A DNA stretch of 64,000 nucleotides from Carposina sasakii (Eukaryota > Arthropoda > Insecta > Lepidoptera > Carposinidae), in NCBI GenBank assembly GCA_014607495.2, contig CP053160.1:13826001-13890000 (forward strand). Reading direction: 5' to 3'. Every line of letters starts with the position of its first letter. Within the stretch, counting starts at the first letter, position 1. Under the pieces are notes generated by a model that ran no database searches, was not told the DNA's origin, and worked only from the letters and a program-made list of their open reading frames with translations. Shown here piece by piece: positions 35,901-47,199 of this stretch. The translations under genes and the position numbers were made by a program.

Positions 35901-37171
35901 ATAAAGTTTACTATTACTTATCCAAAATTAAATACAATTTTTCTAATATCCTCTACGCAAAACTAAAGTTTATTGTGTCCAATTAGTATTTAGTTAGTAA
36001 AAAATTTACCTCTGGTAACGATGAATTCGTTTCCATCAGATGCATTCCCCCAATCTCTACCATGTTCGGAGTATACGCAGCAGGCACATCGAAACTAAAG
36101 TGACTATTTAACAACATTAAAGATACATTCTTTTGCAAATCATACAAACTAGGAATAGGCTCTTTTAAACCCGGAATGTATTTCTTTGCTAAAGCCTCCT
36201 GCCTTGGCATATACCAAATATTCCAAGCAAAGTATTCCAATACAGCATAGTAGAAGTTTACGAATCTTCCTTTGAAACTACTTGGATCTTCTATTGGTAT
36301 AAATTCACTAATTACTGTAGAAAGTTGTAAAGGATTCCTTGTTATGATGTTGTGTCTCATACAGTTTCCAAATGTAGTTATAAGAGCTAAGGGTGTTTCG
36401 TACTTATGAGCTAGGGCGTACATGGCCTCTTGATAGAATTGTTCACTTATTACTAAATCATAATTATTGTCATTTTTCAATAAGTCTTGGACCTCAGTTG
36501 AATTCAAAGCGCTCTCGGTGAGAAATAGTCCACCAACAAATAAGATTTTATAGTGGAGATATTCCGAGGAATAATCTACCGTTGAGAATAAATTTGGTCT
36601 TTCGTCACCTGTAACAATAGGTACCAATAAAATATAGAAATAATAAATTAAAAACTTCAAGACAGTTTTCCAATGACGTACTTACAGCATTACGTAAATT
36701 AAGTTTTTACCTAGATATTTATTAGATGTTGTATTAATAAGCATTTAAGTGCAGTAGTGTACTAACTGAATTATTAAAGCATTAACACTTACCTAGAGCT
36801 TCCCATATTTTAACCTCTTCTATTAAAACCTGATGGTAATTTGCTGGAGGATCCTTCTCCTTAAATGCAGTGATCACTGTCACGTTATGTCCTCTCCTAG
36901 CCAATTCCAGGCCCAAGGGTTTCAACATAATGTAATGAGATGTACCCGTAAACGGGATCACATATAATATATTCGCCGATTGACATTGTAGGAAGCACAG
37001 CAGTAACACAAATAGTTTTGAATAATCCTGAAAGAAGAGAACATGACACAAATTACAGAAGTATAACTATCACATCACAATTTAACAAATTACAGAATTA
37101 TAACTAAAACATGACATTATTATAACAAAACCCTTATAAAAATAAAATATTAGGTTACGTCAACTAACCAT
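29929..37171 (-). CDS. UDP-glycosyltransferase, UGT-A (522 aa, five exons)
   Basis: Exons, in order: 37169-37171 (only the ATG is coding), 36793-37027, 36010-36608, 35533-35755, 29929-30437; they sum to 1569 bases, and every junction is GT..AG and in phase. The protein moves a sugar from UDP-sugar to small lipophilic acceptors, in the ER lumen. Residues 1-19 (MDYSKLFVLLLCFLQCQSA) are a signal peptide. His32 in the TGTSHY motif is the expected catalytic base; the acidic partner segment reads YDLVISEQF, with Glu where many family members have Asp. The UDP-sugar signature begins FISHGG at about 361 and ends in DQY near 393. A membrane helix follows near 485-505, then a basic tail ending KKNQ, a dilysine ER-retrieval signal. 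The last intron (30438-35532) is swollen by transposons. AATAAA at 29888-29893. UGT subfamily not assigned. Confidence 0.93.
30451..30490. repeat. 20-bp tandem duplication in the last intron of UGT-A
   Basis: Two adjacent perfect copies of a 20-base unit (30451-30470 and 30471-30490), 14 bases from the acceptor side of the intron. They look like a small replication-slippage or filled-gap duplication. Confidence 0.9.
30798..30943. mobile_element. MITE-like element in the last intron of UGT-A
   Basis: Inverted ends GGTCGATTCTGA at 30798 and TCAGAATCGACC at 30943 continue inward for about 33 bases with few mismatches (CACACTTAAAC near both inner ends). Total length 146 bases, no coding capacity. 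Confidence 0.82.
31066..31205 (-). repeat. RTE-derived 3' unit, copy 2, in the last intron of UGT-A
   Basis: Carries GCAGTCCACTGCTGGACG, AGGCCTCCCCCAGGGC and CACCACGCTGCGCAGGCGGG, the same block as at 28826 and 57925. Confidence 0.75.
31600..34556 (+). mobile_element. Jockey/CR1-type non-LTR retrotransposon, broken, in the last intron of UGT-A
   Basis: It lies on the strand opposite to the host gene. 32307-32951 carries an AP-endonuclease domain (TNIRGLHSN start, LSETQI, LGDFNAHH). 33133-33555 is a linker. 33810-34535 carries the reverse transcriptase: NYRPISVTSILCKIMERVL, YGFRRGRST, SLDIPKAFDRVWHDGLL, AGVPQGSVLS and the FGYADDT catalytic box. Stops and frame changes near 32949, 33549 and 33756 separate the parts, so it is inactive. 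The 5' part, 31600-32300, is GC-rich with a 20-base tandem duplication near 31737-31780 and no recognisable ORF1. A poly(A) run at 34545-34556 marks the 3' end. Confidence 0.88.
34640..35300. repeat. Repeat cluster with five TTCCCGAAATTCCCACGGGA blocks
   Basis: The stretch begins with a retroposon-like head (TAGGCTCCGAAACCCTACTG, GACCGATTT). It then has five spaced copies of a 45-base block with core TTCCCG-A-ATTCCCACGGGAAG at about 34747, 34839, 34949, 34991 and 35168. It closes with CCGAAGCGAAGCGAGGGCGG at 35258. The blocks are individually near-palindromic (TTCCCG and CGGGAA). Confidence 0.8.
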
Positions 37172-39155
37172 TTCGGTTGTTCAAAGAATACTGAATACAT
37201 CAATCTACGCACAAAACTAGCCGGCACTGATATTTTAGATAACCCAGAGATATTATGCATAGCGGAACTGTCTCAGGCAAGGAAAATTACATATATAAGG
37301 CGACCCACAATTTACAGAATAGGTATAGGTAGTTTGCTGAGACCCAACAGTTAAAAATAATAAATTACTCTGTAGGCTTAACGTTCGTGTTTTATAAAAA
37401 ATGACCTTCCTCGTGACTTCTCGCTTAAATAATTTTGTTACTGTATTCGACGATACTATTTATAATACGAGTACGATGACTATTCCATCATTTCGAAGAT
37501 CGAAACCAAACCTTTACCTATGATATTATATTTTAGTAATATATGGAGTTTTTATTTTATTCTAATTAATTACGGCAGTTTCCTATAATTTCGGTAAGTT
37601 GAAAATAACCAAATCCATATTTAAGATAGTCAGTAAAAATTTGGAAACAAAAATTTGTCGTAAAATGGATCATACAGTAAATACTTGGGCAGTAGAATAG
37701 CTAAGAGGGGCAGTAGCATACCTGAATAGACAGTAGCAGCTAAATGAACAGTTATAAATTCAGAAATAGCCGGTAAGAAATATCATTTTAACTAAGCAGT
37801 TCTATGTATATAAAAATTAGATGGTAAAATATATTTTACTCTAATCTAGAAAGGACACTTCGTACTATTTCATGCATTCTCTTCTCTTCGAATCTCCTTC
37901 TAGCATTGTTATTTTGACTGTTCGAACATAACCTAAACTAATTAATAAGCGGAACCGAGTTATATTTATGTCGAGCTGCCGTACTATTTATTTATGATTG
38001 CCCATTCCATCAATTTTACTGCCCATTTATTTATTGGTCTGCTTAAGTATTTTTATTGTATTGTACTGACATCGTTAGACAAAATAACTGACTAATGAGG
38101 GATTTTATACCAAGTTAAAATAATTGTCAAAAATAGATGGCATGAGGGCATCACCCTCCTACCTAGATACTCCCTTTCACCTCCCTCTCTATGTGTCTAA
38201 TGACAAAACAGAATTTTGGGATGGTGATGCGCTCACGCCATCAATCCAGGTGATTTGTACTATATTTTTACTTTTAATAGTTGTCAGAAAGTCCCTCTGT
38301 GTCTATGTTTTACACACACTATGTTTGTCACACAAATTTAAGAACCTGGGATTAAATAAATCACTACCCATTATATTTTTCATGTTCGAATTTGTCATAT
38401 TACATAATAACAATTAACCTTTTTCATAATGTAGGTAGACTTTCCACTATCAACGTCAGTGAGTTTTATCAAAATACCTATTTTAATCCAGACTTTGTGT
38501 AATGAGTTTAAAAGGCAACAGATATACCTAAATACAAGTTTCTTATCGCAAGATAAGTATATCATTTTTATACAGCCAAGATGTCTACCTAAAATTTAGA
38601 TATTTTCACACGATATAAAAAACTTAGATAATAAAAAAATCGCTTCCACACTCTGTGAGAGACTGATGTTAATTATTAGGAACCTTACACTTATACATAT
38701 AATTTACATATGTATATTTCCCTACCCAACTTAATGAGTAAATATTATGTCTGAATTTTTGATTCCATTAATATCATTATTAATACACAGTAGAGCGGGG
38801 GCAAAGTCATGTAAAAAGGCGGCAAGGCCGTACCCATCCAATTAGAGTATTCTATATGAAATTATTAAGTCAACTATCGTAAAAATACTCTGCATCACGA
38901 CATTCTGGAAAGGGTTATACTTTTCAATTAATAGGTGAATATTTTAAAATAGATTTAATTACATTGTGTTTTAAAATATAGTATTTACTATTAAAGTCTG
39001 CATTTTACTTATGAGAAACAAATTAAAATCTATTCCATAACTTACATAATTTGGTAAAAACAAGATCCTCTTTACACTATACACAAATTTGTAATAATTT
39101 AAACAATTATTTGACCACTACCGTCTAACATAAGAGAAAGTGACGACAAACGTCA
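37172..39155. other. Intergenic region between UGT-A and UGT-B
   Basis: About 2 kb holding the UGT-A promoter and the UGT-B 3' end. No gene is supported; a 97-codon open frame at 38124-38417 has no family motif. No AATAAA is close downstream of the UGT-B stop. Confidence 0.5.
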
Positions 39156-42100
39156 TTACTGCATCTTTTTAAAATTAATCTCACTATGTTTTTTAATTAC
39201 TAAATTAAACAAATTAACAAATACTTTAACTGAAACTGAACATAAGAGTATAATTGCGATAAAAATTGTTGCATAAACGTCAAGCATAGACCAAGCTAGC
39301 CATGAAAGGTCTAACCCTGGATTCCTCATATATTTTGCTCCATTATTTCTTATAACATATTCAACCCAATATACAGCGGTGTCCAGCGCATTCATTGGTC
39401 TGTCTCTAAACCGCTTCGATACCTGTATAGCATTAGTTTTAAATGTTTCATTTTTCAGCACTTCTTCTAATAAGCTATCGAATTGCTCTTCGGTTATATC
39501 TTGATATTTAAGAATTTTCCCAAAGCCCATATTCTGAGCTTGCAACAAGTTGTTATATTGATCGGCGTATATTGGAATTCCAATGATAGGTACAGCATGG
39601 AAAATTGCTTCTTGCGTCCCAATTAACCCACCGTGAGATATGAACACTTTGATATTGGGATGTGCTGAAAAATAATTGAAAATTTATTTATTAATATCTT
39701 CTCAATATTTCTGTCGATGCAACAAGCTTCCGATCAAATAAGTTCTACCTTTTCTAGGTGCATTAAACGTTGTAAGGTAACATTTAACTTACCGAATATC
39801 TCCTTCTGTGGAAGCCATTTTCTAATAACTAGATTATCTGGTTTTTCTTTAAACTGATCATCTTCCCATTTCCATATAACAGTTTGTTTAAGTTTTCTGA
39901 AAACGTTGAGGAAGGCGTCCCTTTTCTCATCTGGCAATTCTGAACTGCGGACATTGGAACCGAAATTAATGTATACAACTCCATGCTTAGCGCCATCCAG
40001 AATATTCTTGAGGTCCTGAATAAAAAGTCAATTTGGAAATTATTATATATAATTTTTGTATAGTAGCTCAATGGGTTAGACGTGCGCCTTTCAGTTAGTC
40101 AGGGTGCAGGTTCGATCTGGGTCACGGGCGTTGTACCACTAAATTAATTTCATTTACATACGGATTTCGATTTTGAAAAATTGTCACATGGCTACTCCTA
40201 AGGAGGTTTGACATAGAAGCTGGCCATAAAAGAAATGCCTAGTCCATAGCAATTTGAGTTTTGAAATATACCATATTGCGCTGACACTACCTTAATGGGA
40301 TAACGGTGATAATTATACACATTTTAATTGTTACGACTGTTATACCATAAAACTAAACATGTCATTTAACTATGTAATCACCTGCAGGTTTTGCTATTCT
40401 TAAACGTTTATTTACAACGTTTTATTATACACGTTACATGCGTAATGTTGAGGAAAATTCTAGTTTTCTACTTTGTAAGCTACAAACATGCATTAATTTT
40501 GTTATTATTTACGATGATTAGCAAAACACAACCAAATAGTACATATTAGAGTTCCCTAAACAACAGTAGTGTAATGTTAGTAACATTACATCTTAGTAAG
40601 TACTGGGTATTACGAAATTACCTATACACAGACGTCGCAGTAGTAACAAGGTCATCATAAGTAATAATATGATTGTTTAGATTTATTCAAATGATAATTC
40701 GTTTATTACTATTGACAACATTACACAAAATATTACGTTATTACAAATACTAACCACATTATATAAAACTGAATATTTTCCTGCATTCTAATCCTGCATT
40801 TCTGGCTACCCCGTTTTGGAATCATAGCCATGTGTATGTATATATTATTTAAACAGTATCTTACCTCTGGTAACTTTGACTTTGATTCCGATAAATGTAT
40901 CCCACCAATCTCAACCATGTTCGGGGTGTAAGCAGCGGGCACGTCAAAACTAAAGTGACTATTCATCAATATTAGAGACGCATTTTTTTGCAAGTCAATC
41001 AAACTGGGAACTGGCTTTTTCAATCCCGGAATATACTTCTCAGCTAAAGCCTGTTGCCTTGGCATATACCAAATATTCCAAGCAACATATTCCAATACCG
41101 TATAGTATAAGTTCATGAGTCTTCCAGTAAAACTACTTGGATCTTCAATTACGACAAATTCATTTAATACCGTAGAAAGTTGCAAAGGATTCCTTGTCAT
41201 GATGTTGTGTCTCATACAGTTTCCAAAGGTAGTTATTAGAGCTAAGGGCGCTTGATACTTATGAGCTAAGGCGTACATTGCTTCCTCATAAAATTGTTCA
41301 CATATCACCAAATCGAATTTAATATCATCTTTAAATAATCGCTGTACTCTGGATGTGTTTAAGGCTACCTCCGTTATGCCTAGACCACCTGAGAATAGGA
41401 TCTTATAGTGAAAATATTCTTGATTACTGTCTACCATTGTGAATACATTTGGTCTTTCTACATCTGAAACAAATTTGTTATCATTTAGCCTTTTTTAGTC
41501 AGTTCAATTATCTTATAATAATATAATAAAACAACTTATGGGTGTTGCCATTGTAGGTGATGAAACTGGCAGTTACCTGTATACTTACTCCTTTATGCTT
41601 AGGTTATAATAATACCTTTCACGTGCATAGTATTTGAAGTCGCTAACAACAGCTGGTGTTCTACAATCGAACCCATATGAACGTTGTTTGTGCTATATGG
41701 GTACTTTTGTTGTTGAAAATATAGGTATGTTCTTTACTATATTTTCCTTATTCACTTTAAACATATAAAAATCTAAATCTCAAACTATCGCCTTAATTCT
41801 TTAACCTTTACTAAACTTAAACATGTTTAATTAGTTCTTAAACTTACCTGAAACCTCCCAAATGTTAACATCATCAGTTACAATCTGATGATAATTGGGA
41901 TAATGATCCTCCTCCTTAAATGCGGTGATGACCGTCACATTGTGACCTCTTTTAGCCAATTCCAGGCCTAAAGGCCTTAACATAATATAATGAGATTTCC
42001 CAGTAAAGGGGATTACATACAATATGTTTGCCGATTGACATTGTAGATAACATAGTAGTAGCACCAACAGTTTTAAATGTTCCTGAAAAACACAAATACA

Positions 42101-42276
42101 ACATCACACACACAGTTGTCCTGTTACGTTACACTAATATACGTTGCCATTAAATACATATGAATAACTTTAAAATTATATTTCATTAAAATGGTTGTAA
42201 CATTAATCTATTTGAAACCAGATCAATTTCTATTTATATATATCTACTAACAATACAGGAAGTTTTAACTAACCAT
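39156..42276 (-). CDS. UDP-glycosyltransferase, UGT-B (522 aa, five exons)
   Basis: Exons: 42274-42276 (ATG only), 41848-42082, 40865-41463, 39793-40015, 39156-39664. Coding lengths 3, 235, 599, 223 and 509 are identical to those of UGT-A, so the two are recent tandem duplicates. The signal peptide is MEHLKLLVLLLCYLQCQSA; the catalytic His is in the GKSHY motif. FISHGGLIGTQEAIFHAVPI opens the donor-binding signature, which closes with DQY. A membrane helix and a tail ending KKMQ, again a dilysine signal, follow. Most differences from UGT-A lie in the acceptor-binding N-terminal half (about residues 85-130) and the C-terminal anchor, which suggests diverging acceptor choice. The intron 40016-40864 carries a tRNA-like SINE remnant. 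Confidence 0.93.
40061..40130 (+). pseudogene. tRNA-like SINE remnant in an intron of UGT-B
   Basis: TAGCTCAATGGGTTAGACG resembles a tRNA D-arm with A box, and GGTTCGATCTGG a B box. The stems do not form a proper cloverleaf, so it is a tRNA-derived SINE remnant or tRNA pseudogene. Confidence 0.6.
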
Positions 42277-42715
42277 TTCGCGAGCTACACTAGAACTGGT
42301 TTAAGTTCTACAGCATCAAGCTTAATATGTATGACATCATGTGTTTTGTACCCACCATTGGCCACATCGCAGTAGGTCATACGGTGGAGACTCATTCAAT
42401 AGATAACGACGATTTCATAGAATAACTCCTATGCTAAATTCCGGAACTAATATTTATCGTATACAGTAATATCGATAATGTAGTCATACACATAGTAACC
42501 AGCGCTATCATTCAATGAAACTATTTGGTAAAACGCACTCTAAACACAGAGGCATTAGAGAACTCATCATGACTAGCAAATTTTTTAGTTGTGTATGGGT
42601 AGTAAAGTATGTACCTAATTTCTGAGCATTTACCTCCCATTTAATTTACATTGATCTTTAGATAATTTCAACTTTACTACAAGCCTTCTAAACAAACTTC
42701 TTGTACGGTAACTGT
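42277..42715. other. 5' flank of UGT-B
   Basis: Expected to contain the promoter and the untranslated part of exon 1. No core promoter element is obvious and no gene is present. Confidence 0.45.
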
Positions 42716-43140
42716 AAAAAAACCGGCCAAGTGCAAGTCGGACTCGCGCACCGAGGGTTCCGAACAAACTTGTTTTATTACATGATGTGACTAAAAATAT
42801 ACGGTTTTCGTAATTTTTCCTGTATCTGTGCTATTAAGACGTTGCTTTATACCAAATTTCAAGGTTCTGAGTTCACGTGAAGTACCCTGTATGTTTTGAT
42901 TCCTTTGCGAATGTCGAAAATTTGCGGCATAAAACGGCTGTATCTTGTGATTGTGTTGGCTTATAAGTTTGATTTTCTCACAGGTCCTAGGGACAATAGA
43001 CCCGCGAATTTGATATAAATTTCAGCTTGATACTTCCACGCATTCCTGAGAAAAAGGGTCTTGATAGACAGACGGACGGACGGACAACAAAGTGATCCTA
43101 TAAGGGTTCCGTTTTTACCTTTTAGTTTACAGAACCCTAA
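42716..43140 (+). repeat. Dispersed repeat family C, copy 2 (full)
   Basis: Runs from AACCGGCCAAGTGCAAGTCG to TTTTAGTTTACAGAACCCTA, with an internal GACAGACGGACGGACGGACA block near 43066. This two-ended unit recurs inverted at 24466-24905, and a short head-like fragment (GTCAAGTGCGCGTCGGACC) sits in the first intron of UGT-C at 45751-45769. I recognise the head as a common lepidopteran repeat. Confidence 0.82.
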
Positions 43141-44153
43141 AAATACCTACCTACAATTTTATACAATCGAATTAAATTGTTTTATTGCGTACTAAGTGTT
43201 ACGTTAGATAATTGTAGGTATATTGATTGGTATACATCTATATTGTATAGGTTGGAAAGATATTCGTTATATTTTATAATGCGTGTAGCTATAGAAAAGT
43301 TTACCCGTTCTGCTGTCAAAGAATGACATCTCCGTATTTGGTCGGAGTATTGGTCGGTCGACATCCCGTTGTCCCATCATCCAGGCACGGAAATAGTATA
43401 CGCCACGTGTGATAAAATATACCTAAAATTACATTTTGTTCGATGAGATTTGTACGGTGAAGAGAGACGACAATCTTAGAATAGAATCTATCCTTACTTA
43501 TGGGCGCCTACGCATAACAATCCGCCATAGCACAGACTGACTAAGGCAAGGTAGGCGCTTTATTTTCCTTTTTTCCGCTTTTAGTAGTCTATGTAAGATT
43601 TAGTAGTTTATGTCACATATTTATCGTGTTGTGGAAGCAATAACATTACCAACTGTGTGCATTATAATATTGTCTTGGTAGATGGCGCTTCCCAGACCAT
43701 CAAAAGTAGTATGAAAAATTAAATTTAATGGTACTAATTTTTATTTACGTACTAGGGATCCGCCCCGGCTTTGCACAGGTGTTGTTTTTAGACTTTATCA
43801 ACCAATTTTTAAAATTTTTCTCCGTACGAACTATCCTCGTACTTTAACGACTATTCTAAAAAAGAATTAACGAAATCGGTTCAGCTGTTCTCGAGATTTG
43901 CGCTTAGCAACACATTCAGCGATTAATTTTTATATTACAGAAGATCTATGAATACTAGTGGATGTTAACGACTTCTCCGTGGCGTGAACTAATATGTATT
44001 ATTTCTCCTATTATTATATAATAGTTATTACCAAAGAGGATTTGCGTCAGGCAGGCAACGACTAGGTAACTAATGCTGCTGTTATACGATTAAGCATCCA
44101 GTTAGCTAGGTGCATTGTGATATTAAGGGGTGTTGGTGAATAGTAATGAACAA
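43141..44153. other. Intergenic region with a repeat shared with 63.6 kb
   Basis: 43745-43935 (CGTACTAGGGATCCGCCCCG to GCTTAGCAACACATTCAGCG) matches 63555-63745 over most of its length. A TAGATGGCG motif lies at 43679-43687. No gene. Confidence 0.6.
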
Positions 44154-44197
44154 TTTATTTGGGATTATTAATAAATGTCCAGTTTTGTACAAAATTT

Positions 44198-46095
44198 TTA
44201 TGCCAACTTTAATTTAGGAATTACTACGTTATTACTTATTTTTAATGACAAAGTTATTAGTTTAACCAACACATACATTATCAATATCAGCACAATAACA
44301 ATAAAACTGTATACATCAATCATATTATTTTCTATCCAGGACAAATCTTGTGCCATACTTTTCATGAATTTCGCTCCTTTATGCCGAATTACATATTCAA
44401 TCCAATACATTGCCGTATCCATTGGAGTAGTTAATCTATCCTTAAATCTTTCAGCCAGTTCTATAGATTTTTGTTTATAGGAATCGTCCAAAATATCAAT
44501 GAGCTTTTTCTCCAGAATTTCTTCATTAAGTTTACTCATTCTCAAAAAATCTCCTATGCCCAATTTTTTTATTTGCGCTGCATTAAGATATTGGTCTCCA
44601 TAAATTGGGATTGAGAGAATAGGCACCCCGTAAAATACCGCTTCCTGGGTGCCAATTAAGCCACCGTGTGATATGAACACTTTAACATTAGGATGAGCTG
44701 AAAGAAAAATATCTAGTTATTGTAAAATTACTTCAGAGTTACAAATAATGTCACTTTAAACAACTTACAAATACCGTTACAAAATAAAAATATTAACCTA
44801 AAATGGCACATTGTGGTAACCATTTCTTCACAACCAAATTTTTCGGTATATTCGGTAAGTGATCATCTTCCCATTTCCAAATAACAGTCTGCTTCAATTT
44901 TCGGAATACATTCAAAAATGCATTTCTCTTATCTTCGGACATTTCGGATATTCTAACATTTGAGCCAAAATTCATATATATTACACCATGTTCAGAAGTA
45001 TCTAAAACTTTTTGAAGATCCTGAAAACAATTAGCATTATTTTTTTACAGGCAAATTCACTAAAAATGTTAGATTTTTTCTCAGTAAAAAAACTAGGAGC
45101 TTACTACTTACCTCAGGCAAGGTAGTGTTGCTCTCAGCAAGATGTATTCCACCAATCTCAACTAAATTTGGTAAATAAGAAGTAGCTCCAGCAAATGTGA
45201 AATGGTTGTTCATTAGTATTAACGAAATATTCATGTGGATGTCGACGATACTAGGTACTGGCTGTGCTAAGTTTGGGACATACTTTTTTATTAATTCATC
45301 AAGTAGACCAGCCGAGCGTCTCCATTTAAAATATTGTGTAACTGCATCGTACAATTTTCTTAGTCTTCCCCTGAAGGTCGTGTGATATATATTATCTATA
45401 AATTCAGCTGGCAGGCTTGCAATTTGCAAAGGATTTCTTGTAAAGTAATTGAGTTTCATGCTATTACCATAAGTTGTAACTAATGCTAAAGGTGCATTGT
45501 ATTTATGAGCAAGAATATAAAACGCTTCCATGAATGTTTCTTCAACAATTACTATATCAAATTTGTTATCTTGATGTAAGAAATGTTGAAATTCAGGAGA
45601 TTGAAATGCTGATTCAGTTAAAGCTAAACATCCGCTCCATACAAAATCATCCAGAAATTGTGCTGGATGTCCATCGGCCAATAAATGTAAATTAAGAGTT
45701 TTTGTATCTGAAAAATATTGATACAAATCAGTATTGTCCAAAACACATCGGTCAAGTGCGCGTCGGACCACTCACAATGATTATTATTAAACTTGTTAAT
45801 ACAATTCTTAGACCTCTAGGCACACAGAGCGAAAAACGTAATAAATATATTTACCATTTTTATCCCAAACAGTTTTGTTATTAATTAGTACTTGATGATA
45901 ATTAGATGGAGGTTTTGCTTCACTATTTGCTGTAATCACAGTCACATTGTGACCTCTTCGGGATAACTCTAATCCAATAGGTCTCAACATTATATAATGC
46001 GATTTCCCTGCATACGGTATTATATAAAGTATATTACTCGAATCAATAAGTGGAACGGCGAGTAAAATAAAATATAACATTTGATACCACTTCAT
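44198..46095 (-). CDS. UDP-glycosyltransferase, UGT-C (519 aa, four exons)
   Basis: Exons 45855-46095, 45112-45707, 44798-45020 and 44198-44697 sum to 1560 bases with phases as in UGT-A and UGT-B. Unlike them, the ATG (46093-46095) lies inside the first large exon. The donor of exon 3 reads GTTAAT, weaker than the other donors. MKWYQMLYFILLAVPLIDSS is the signal peptide. The GKSHY catalytic-His motif, LALVTTYGNSMKLNYFTRNP and the donor signature from FISHGGLIGTQEAVFYGVPI to DQY are all present. The cytosolic tail ends KLKLA, a K-x-K-x-x retrieval motif. Acceptor-side sequence is clearly diverged from UGT-A/B, so a different substrate is likely. AATAAA at 44154-44159, 39 bases past the stop. 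Confidence 0.93.
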
Positions 46096-47199
46096 TTTGT
46101 ATGTGTATCTTCAATACTGAATGGTACAAATATTTCTTATCAATTTTTACAACAATTATGAAATAGGTAAACATTTATCTAAAGCCGATGAAAACTGAAG
46201 ATAGTAAAGGCTTCCAACGGTGCACAATTCGGCGCACCAACCCGTACGACGTAAATTCAACGTGAGTCGTGATAACGTAAATGCGTCCGTGCACAATACG
46301 TCGTCGCAAATTCGTATAACGTATAAAGATCCAGCACCACAAGTGAGTTGCATAAACATTTACATTATTATTATAGCTCTGTCCGAAATTTATAACAGAC
46401 AGACGATACATTATTAATTATTATGATTATCGACTGGTGCATGCTAGCTATATAACATGATAATATTTATCACTGATTATGTCACGTCGCCGCCCGTTTT
46501 GATCTTTATAACATTACTCTAACTAAACTGAAAGATAAATAAACGCATCTACTAAAATTTTATTTCAAGTATGTAGCTGTGATATAATAATAATATGATC
46601 AATTTTCAACGTTATTCCGGAAAACCCAATGAAATATAGTCGATTGTCATTTGCATATAAAACCCATTGCCCGTTCAAATAAAATAAAATCTTGTACTTT
46701 TCCATCTAGGTATGTGTCCTCCATTATTCACAACATATCTTTAGTGTGGAATCAACCAATAAATAAAACTTACTAATTTTGTTAAGTGTTTATTAACACA
46801 TTAAGTTTATCATACATTGGAATGTAAAATTTAACAATTATTACGTACTTATACATTGAATATTAAATTAATTGTAAGTTTATTAAAAAATCTATTCACA
46901 GATGCATCAGTATAAAATATAATACAGCTTAATATGAATACTTAAATGTTTAAGGATAACATGCAAAATGGACGGATTCAAAATCACGTGGGATTTCTAA
47001 AGATATTAGTAAAGCATATTGACTTTATACAGTAGTAAATAAGGCAGCCTAAGATAATATTAACACATTGTTAACACTTGCAATTACAGTTAGATAACTT
47101 ATATATTACCTAAAGCATACAAAAGTTTCAGTCTGCATTTGACTCTATTCGATTCTTTTATATTATTCGAAAAATATGGCATGACAATAATGTAAAGAA
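46096..47199. other. UGT-C 5' flank and 3' region of the Ser/Arg-rich gene
   Basis: 46200-46350 is GC-richer, with CGACGTAA and ACGTCGTCGC blocks, and is the best candidate for UGT-C regulatory sequence; no named site is claimed. The minus-strand 3' UTR of the next gene occupies the upper part. AATAAA at 46879-46884 is a candidate poly(A) signal for it. Confidence 0.45.

Noticed and set aside
37028..37051. ATG at 37049-37051 as the start of UGT-A (MCHVLFFQ...)
   Set aside because: The sequence TTCTCTTCTTTCAG just before GATTAT is an acceptor, and the paralogue UGT-B has the same spliced ATG exon but no such upstream ATG. It remains possible only for a transcript starting in intron 1.
38124..38417. 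97-codon plus-strand open frame between UGT-A and UGT-B
   Set aside because: Low-complexity, no domain, and no conserved start context.
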